Origin: JAAZNO01 sp012798275 | Lineage (GTDB): Bacteria; Chloroflexota; Anaerolineae; B4-G1; SLSP01 | Length of the DNA: 8,297 nt | Assembly: GCA_035347995.1 (NCBI GenBank) | Contig: DAOPQD010000122.1 | Span: 1-8,297, forward strand | Direction: 5' to 3' | Shown here: in pieces, positions 5,138 through 8,297 of the stretch | Layout of the letters: each line of letters begins with the position of its first letter | Numbering within the stretch: position 1 is the first letter of the stretch | Notes under the pieces: generated by a model | What the model was told of the DNA's origin: nothing | Database searches by the model: none | What the model saw: only the letters and a program-made list of their open reading frames with translations | Translations under genes and position numbers: made by a program

Positions 5138-7363
5138 CTACAGTCCCGGCAGGGACATGATCTTGGCGATGGGGCGGAGATCCAGCCACTTCTGCGTCTT
5201 GGGACGCTGGAGCGTCGCATCCGCCAGGCGGGGCAAATCCTGCAGCTCCGTGAAGGTTACCTTGCCCCCCTGCAGGCCGATGAAGACCCCGGCCGGCTCG
5301 GATTTCTCGGCCTCCTGAATCAGGAATTCGAGGCAGCGCGCGGCCAGCCGGGTGGCCTGGATGCGATCAAAGGGCGTAGGATCGCCGCCCTGCTGGAGAT
5401 GTCCCAGGATGTTCTGGCGCACGTCGAACACATCGCGGCCTTCTTCACCGAAGAGAGCGCAGATCACATCGGTGGTGTAGGAGGGATTGGCGTTTTCGTT
5501 GCGAATGACCAGCCCTAGCCGCTTGCCCCGTCGGAAACCTTCCTTGAGCATTTCCAGGTCGGTCAGCAAATCCGCCAGGGTGATCCCCTCCTCGTGAATG
5601 TAGACCCGCTCGGCGCCGGTCGCCAACCCGCTCATCAGCGCCAGATACCCGCAGTAGCGGCCCATCACTTCCACCACGTAGCAGCGCTCGGAAGCCACGG
5701 CGTATTGCTTGATCTTGTCCACGGCCTCGACGATGTTGTTCAAGGCCGTATCGGCGCCCACACTCAGGTCGGAGCCGGGCAGGTTGTTGTCAATGGCGGC
5801 CGGCAGGCAGATCATGGGGATGTTGAAGACAGGGTAATTGGGGCGCTCTTGCACCATCTGGTAGGCGCCCTCGTAGCCGGCCCACCCGCCGATCATCAAC
5901 AGCCCCTCAATTTTGTGCTCCTCGATCGTGCGTGCGATGCGGTACAGATCGGCCTTGGTGGGGAGATCGCGGTCGGTGCCCAGTTCGGAGCCGCCGCGCG
6001 TGGCCCACCCGGCGACGCTCATCCACCCCATCTCCTGGACCTGGCCGTTGGCCAGGCCCGGAAAGCCATTTCTGACCCCCAGCATGATGTGCCCCTTATC
6101 GGTCCCCAATCTGACCGCGGCGCGAACGGCGGTGTTCATGCCGGCCGCCGGCGCGCCGCAGTTGAGCACGGCAAGCCGCAGTCGCCTCTGGCCGGGCTCA
6201 GGCTCGTGGGGCGTGGCGCGCATCAGGGTGAGGGCGGTGTGGTACGACTCCCGAAAGCTGCCGCCGCGCAACTCCATGGCGTGTTCGTAGTCATGAGCCG
6301 CGATGGCCGCGGCGACCGCCTGGGTCTTTTCCACGCATGCCATCAACGGCGCCGGGGTGACCCGGTTTTCGCGGATGCCCAGGATTTGCGGCTCGCGGTC
6401 GGGCGGCGCGCTGAGCAGCTCTTCGATGGCCGTGTAGCCCAGCAGGGTGGGGAAATAACGGTCGAAGGCGCTGGGCGCTCCCCCGCGTTGCACGTGTCCC
6501 AGGATGGTGATGCGCGTTTCCTCTCCCAATCCCTCTTCGATGACCGTCTTGATCTGCTGGGAGGTGATGGGATTCCCGGCGCGGTCCCGGGCGCCTTCCG
6601 CGAGGATGACCAGGCTTTCGCGGTTCCCGGCGCGTCGGCCCGCCTTGAGGACTTCCACGAGCTGCGCTCCCCAATCCTCCACATCTGGAGGATACTCCGG
6701 GATCAGGAACCAATCGGCGCCGGTAGCAATGGCGCTCATCATGGCCAGATAGCCGCAGTTGCGTCCCATGACCTCGATGACGAAGGCGCGCTGGTGGCTG
6801 GAAGCGGTGCTGCTGATGGCGTCCACGGCTTCGGTGATGCGGTGCAGCGCGGAATCGGCGCCGATGGTCATATCGGTGCCCGCCATGTCGTTGTCTATCG
6901 AGCCCACCAGGCCGACGATCGCCAGGTGTGAGCAGGCTTGCGCCGTCTCTGGAGGGAGGCGCTGTTGTTCGACCAGCTCGGCGAGCAAGGAGGGCCATTC
7001 CTGGCGGAAGATGTTGGCGCCAGTCAGGCTGCCGTCGCCGCCGATCACGACCAGGGCGTTGATGTTGTGGGTCGCCAGATTGTACGCGGCCTTGAGCCGT
7101 CCCTCGCGGGTGCGGAACTCAGCGGAACGCGCCGAGCCGATGATGGTCCCGCCGCGATGTTGAATTCCCCCCACTGCGTCCCAATCCATTTTGCGGATGA
7201 AAGTCCCGCCTTCGACCAGGCCCTGATAGCCCTCGTAGATCGCGTAGGCATCCAGGCCCCGGTACAGCGCGGTGCGCACGATGGCCCGCACGGCGGCATT
7301 CATGCCTTGCGCATCCCCGCCACTGGTCAACACCGCCACGCTTTTGATTCCGTTGGTCTCCAT
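5138..7363 (-). CDS. pfkA: Eukaryote-type tandem-fused 6-phosphofructokinase
   Basis: This 741-residue protein has two consecutive phosphofructokinase domains (about 6-380 and 395-735). The reaction is fructose 6-phosphate + ATP to fructose 1,6-bisphosphate in cytoplasmic glycolysis. The N-half is complete: LTSGGDAQGMN (12-22), Arg79, GGDGS (108-112, with Gly111 indicating ATP rather than pyrophosphate), SIDND (155-159, base Asp157), Arg192, MGR (199-201), Glu256, Arg284, His290 and Arg293. The C-half is altered: GAPAAGMN replaces GGDxxGMN, Trp494 replaces the Asp of GGD, and AIDNN (523-527) replaces (T/S)IDND. It keeps the sugar-phosphate residues Arg465, Arg560, Arg649 and His655, so it is probably an effector domain. 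Several motifs (GLVGSIDND, GTDMTIG, NCGAPAAGMN, LGHLQQGG) match animal and fungal PFK far better than the single-domain bacterial enzyme. I place the start at the second of two adjacent ATGs (7363), seven bases after AGG; 7366 is nearly as good, and an upstream ATG at 7408 would add an unrelated leader. The gene is convergent with the ABC operon. Confidence 0.93.
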   Translation of the reverse strand: METNGIKSVAVLTSGGDAQGMNAAVRAIVRTALYRGLDAYAIYEGYQGLVEGGTFIRKMDWDAVGGIQHRGGTIIGSARSAEFRTREGRLKAAYNLATHNINALVVIGGDGSLTGANIFRQEWPSLLAELVEQQRLPPETAQACSHLAIVGLVGSIDNDMAGTDMTIGADSALHRITEAVDAISSTASSHQRAFVIEVMGRNCGYLAMMSAIATGADWFLIPEYPPDVEDWGAQLVEVLKAGRRAGNRESLVILAEGARDRAGNPITSQQIKTVIEEGLGEETRITILGHVQRGGAPSAFDRYFPTLLGYTAIEELLSAPPDREPQILGIRENRVTPAPLMACVEKTQAVAAAIAAHDYEHAMELRGGSFRESYHTALTLMRATPHEPEPGQRRLRLAVLNCGAPAAGMNTAVRAAVRLGTDKGHIMLGVRNGFPGLANGQVQEMGWMSVAGWATRGGSELGTDRDLPTKADLYRIARTIEEHKIEGLLMIGGWAGYEGAYQMVQERPNYPVFNIPMICLPAAIDNNLPGSDLSVGADTALNNIVEAVDKIKQYAVASERCYVVEVMGRYCGYLALMSGLATGAERVYIHEEGITLADLLTDLEMLKEGFRRGKRLGLVIRNENANPSYTTDVICALFGEEGRDVFDVRQNILGHLQQGGDPTPFDRIQATRLAARCLEFLIQEAEKSEPAGVFIGLQGGKVTFTELQDLPRLADATLQRPKTQKWLDLRPIAKIMSLPGL

Positions 7364-7399
7364 CATTTCACCTGCCTTTTTCTGAAAAGCCCTGTGTGG

Positions 7400-7439
7400 A
7401 TCATGCATGATTTTGCCGCAAAGGCCTTGCGTTTTTCAA
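7400..7439 (-). promoter_or_regulatory. Candidate PFK promoter with overlapping 12-bp palindrome
   Basis: On the minus strand TTGAAA (7434-7439, 5 of 6 to consensus) and CAAAAT (7410-7415, 4 of 6) are 18 bases apart. The start point would be near 7403, about 40 bases before the PFK ATG. The perfect palindrome ATCATGCATGAT (7400-7411) covers the -10 end and start point, the position expected of a repressor operator. A small hairpin GCCTTG/CAAGGC (7424-7442) overlaps the -35 box. These are weak signals and could be chance; transcription may also enter from the tRNA promoter upstream. Confidence 0.3.
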
Positions 7440-7543
7440 GGCGTTTAGGGAACGGTGCTGTGGCTCGCTACGAGCTGGAATCTCTGGAGTAGAGGCCTCC
7501 TTATTCAGGTAGCTGCCAGGGATAAGTTTAGCCTGGACGTCAG

Positions 7544-7617
7544 TACCCCTGCCAGGACTCGAACCTGGAACACAGGGTTTAGGAAACCCTTGTTCTATCC
7601 GCTTGAACTACAGGGGC
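7544..7617 (-). tRNA. tRNA-Arg (anticodon CCT)
   Basis: The minus strand folds into a full cloverleaf of 74 bases. The acceptor stem is GCCCCTG/CAGGGGT, with the first pair a G-T wobble. The D arm is GTTC/GAAC. The anticodon stem is AGGGT/ACCCT with loop TTCCTAA, giving anticodon CCT, which reads AGG (Arg). The variable loop is GTGTT and the T arm is CCAGG-TTCGAGT-CCTGG. The discriminator is A. The 3' CCA is not encoded (CTG follows), so it must be added by nucleotidyltransferase. It lies about 180 bases upstream of the PFK gene on the same strand, with no clear terminator between them. Confidence 0.95.
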
Positions 7618-7626
7618 GCGACTCGT

Positions 7627-7654
7627 ATTATAGCATCCCCCTTCCTTCAGGCAA
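7627..7654 (-). promoter_or_regulatory. Sigma-70-type promoter of the tRNA-Arg gene
   Basis: On the minus strand there is a perfect TATAAT (7627-7632) preceded by TGC, giving an extended -10, and TTGCCT (7649-7654) 16 bases further upstream (4 of 6 to the -35 consensus). The predicted start point is about 7620, three bases before the mature tRNA 5' end, so the tRNA leader would be very short. This is the best promoter in the window. Confidence 0.75.
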
Positions 7655-7676
7655 GCCGCCGGAGGCGGCGACTTGC
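7651..7676. other. GC-rich hairpin abutting the tRNA promoter
   Basis: GCAAG-CCGCC (7651-7660) pairs with GGCGG (7664-7668) and CTTGC (7672-7676) around the loop GGA, with a three-base bulge CGA on the 3' side. It overlaps the -35 box of the tRNA promoter. On the plus strand a T-rich stretch follows only after several bases, so it is a poor terminator. Its role is unknown. Confidence 0.35.
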
Positions 7677-7728
7677 GCTTTCCATTTTCTGTTTTCTCAC
7701 TACAATGAAAGTCGCCTGTTAACATGAA

Positions 7729-7841
7729 GGAGACGCCATGGGCTGGGGTGGACACCTGGAAAGAAAAATAATGTGAGTTGTGAATGGCAATAGTAAGCAA
7801 ATATTGCGATGGCTCTCAATTCACGGCTCTCTATTTTCAAT
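7729..7841 (+). repeat. Diverged, internally deleted copy of the dispersed repeat
   Basis: The left end GGAGACGCCA and the block AATGTGAGTTGTGAATGGCA match the left part of the tandem units with substitutions. The right end (TCACGGCTCTCTATTTTCAATGG) matches their final TCATTCGGGGCCATTTTCGAGGG region. The middle, including the GCGC hairpin and the CAGCCCCGGGGG block, is missing, giving 113 bases instead of 191. It joins directly onto the first complete unit at 7842, so the array is one old, decayed unit followed by two fresh ones. The alignment is by eye. Confidence 0.6.
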
Positions 7842-8268
7842 GGAGACGCCAGGTGCTGGCGCACATCATCCAAGAATGAAAATGTGAGTCGTGAGCAGCG
7901 ACGGCGACGGCTCACCGGTTCGACACGAGCCAACCGCGCTGAAGCGCGGTGTTGGAGGACGTAGCAGCCCCGGGGGCCAGGAATTTCTCATCTGATTCGT
8001 GAAATTCGTGTTCATTCGGGGCCATTTTCGAGGGAGACGCCAGGTGCTGGTGCACATCATCCAAGAATGAAAATGTGAGTCGTGAGCAGCGACGGCGACG
8101 GCTCACCGGTTCGACACGAGCCACCCGCGCTTCAGCGCGGTGTTTGAGGACGTAGCAGCCCCGGGGGCCAGGAATTTCTCATCTGATTCGTGAAATTCGT
8201 GTTCATTCGGGGCCATTTTCGAGGGAGACGCCAGGTGCTGGCGCACATCATCCAAGAATGAAAATGTG
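7842..8268 (+). repeat. Tandem array: two complete 191-bp repeat units plus the start of a third
   Basis: Unit 1 is 7842-8032, unit 2 is 8033-8223, and the first 45 bases of a third run to 8268 before the sequence departs. By my count the two full units differ at 5 of 191 positions, so they duplicated recently. Each unit opens with GGAGACGCCAGGTGCTGG and contains the GTGAGTCGTGAGCAG block, a GCGC hairpin (7933-7950 and 8125-8140), the block GGACGTAGCAGCCCCGGGGG and closing ATTCGTG iterations. A period of 191 is not a multiple of three, and the open frames within it do not persist from unit to unit, so it is not protein-coding. There are no terminal inverted repeats or transposase. The units share descent with copy A at 709-919. 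Confidence 0.9.
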
Positions 8269-8297
8269 CGGTCATTGTTCAGCCTGGCGTCAGGTAG

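Noticed and set aside
3414..5189. Minus-strand open frame of 591 codons opposite the second ABC gene
   Set aside because: It is a mirror of the strongly supported plus-strand exporter gene. Its translation is His/Gln/Asp-rich without hydrophobic cores or recognisable motifs, and long antisense frames are expected in GC-rich coding DNA.
5594..6931. Plus-strand open frame of 445 codons opposite the phosphofructokinase
   Set aside because: The minus strand encodes a complete two-domain PFK with catalytic residues in place; the plus-strand translation is an Ala/Gly/His-rich shadow.
5073..7393. Identical 12-mer TGAAAAGCCCTG at 5073-5084 and 7382-7393, flanking the PFK gene
   Set aside because: The match is short, in the same orientation, and does not extend; one copy is part of the terminator hairpin flank. 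Without more sequence it is best treated as chance rather than as a target-site duplication.
7364..7408. Upstream ATG at 7408 as the PFK start
   Set aside because: It would add a 15-residue leader (MHDPHRAFQKKAGEM) unlike the family, has no ribosome-binding site and lies within a palindrome; AGGTGA directly precedes the ATG pair at 7366/7363.
7700..8124. Two minus-strand ORFs beginning with the same residues (MARVEPVSRRRRC) as possible duplicated small genes
   Set aside because: They are translations of the 191-bp repeat. The frame shifts from unit to unit because 191 is not divisible by three, and the C-terminal parts differ, so there is no sign of selection for protein.
7842..8268. CRISPR array
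   Set aside because: The repeat units are contiguous 191-bp copies, not short repeats separated by unique spacers of constant length, and no cas genes are present.
7544..8268. tRNA-Arg as the attachment site of an integrated mobile element
   Set aside because: I found no direct repeat of the tRNA 3' end within the window and no integrase; the neighbouring repeats do not match the tRNA.

Overview
The window looks like a chromosomal segment of a GC-rich bacterium, most likely a Chloroflexota (Anaerolineae-type) lineage. This assignment is inference. It rests on the style of the ABC exporter pair (Gly/Met/Arg-rich N-terminus on the second subunit), a tandem-fused eukaryote-like phosphofructokinase, a membrane-sensor fragment, and short dispersed non-coding repeats. 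No marker gene here fixes the taxonomy.

Layout. Bases 1-310 (minus strand) hold a short ORF that resembles only the first transmembrane part of a sensor kinase. It is followed by a near-perfect Shine-Dalgarno sequence for a gene lying just outside the left edge. Bases 338-933 contain no gene. They carry several dyads and one copy (709-919) of a dispersed repeat whose right end runs into the ribosome-binding site of the next gene. Bases 934-5048 (plus strand) are a two-gene operon for a heterodimeric ABC exporter. The genes overlap by 4 bp (ATGA), and the subunits have complementary canonical and degenerate ATP sites. A strong hairpin at 5078-5118 separates this operon from the convergent gene at 5138-7363 (minus strand), a 741-residue two-domain 6-phosphofructokinase. 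Upstream of that gene, on the same strand, is a tRNA-Arg(CCT) at 7544-7617 with a well-formed promoter. Bases 7655-8297 are non-coding: a G+C hairpin, a diverged partial repeat (7729-7841), then two complete 191-bp tandem units and the beginning of a third (7842-8268) of the same repeat family found before the ABC operon.

How the parts relate. The exporter genes act together as one heterodimer. The phosphofructokinase is a glycolytic enzyme with no obvious functional tie to the exporter; the two are simply convergent neighbours. The most notable points are the eukaryote-like fused PFK with a C-terminal half that looks converted into an effector domain, the repeat family that supplies the leader and ribosome-binding site of the exporter operon, and the apparent flip of a hairpin loop between adjacent repeat units. 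I do not see a clearly new multi-gene system (no CRISPR array, no transposase, no recognisable defence genes).
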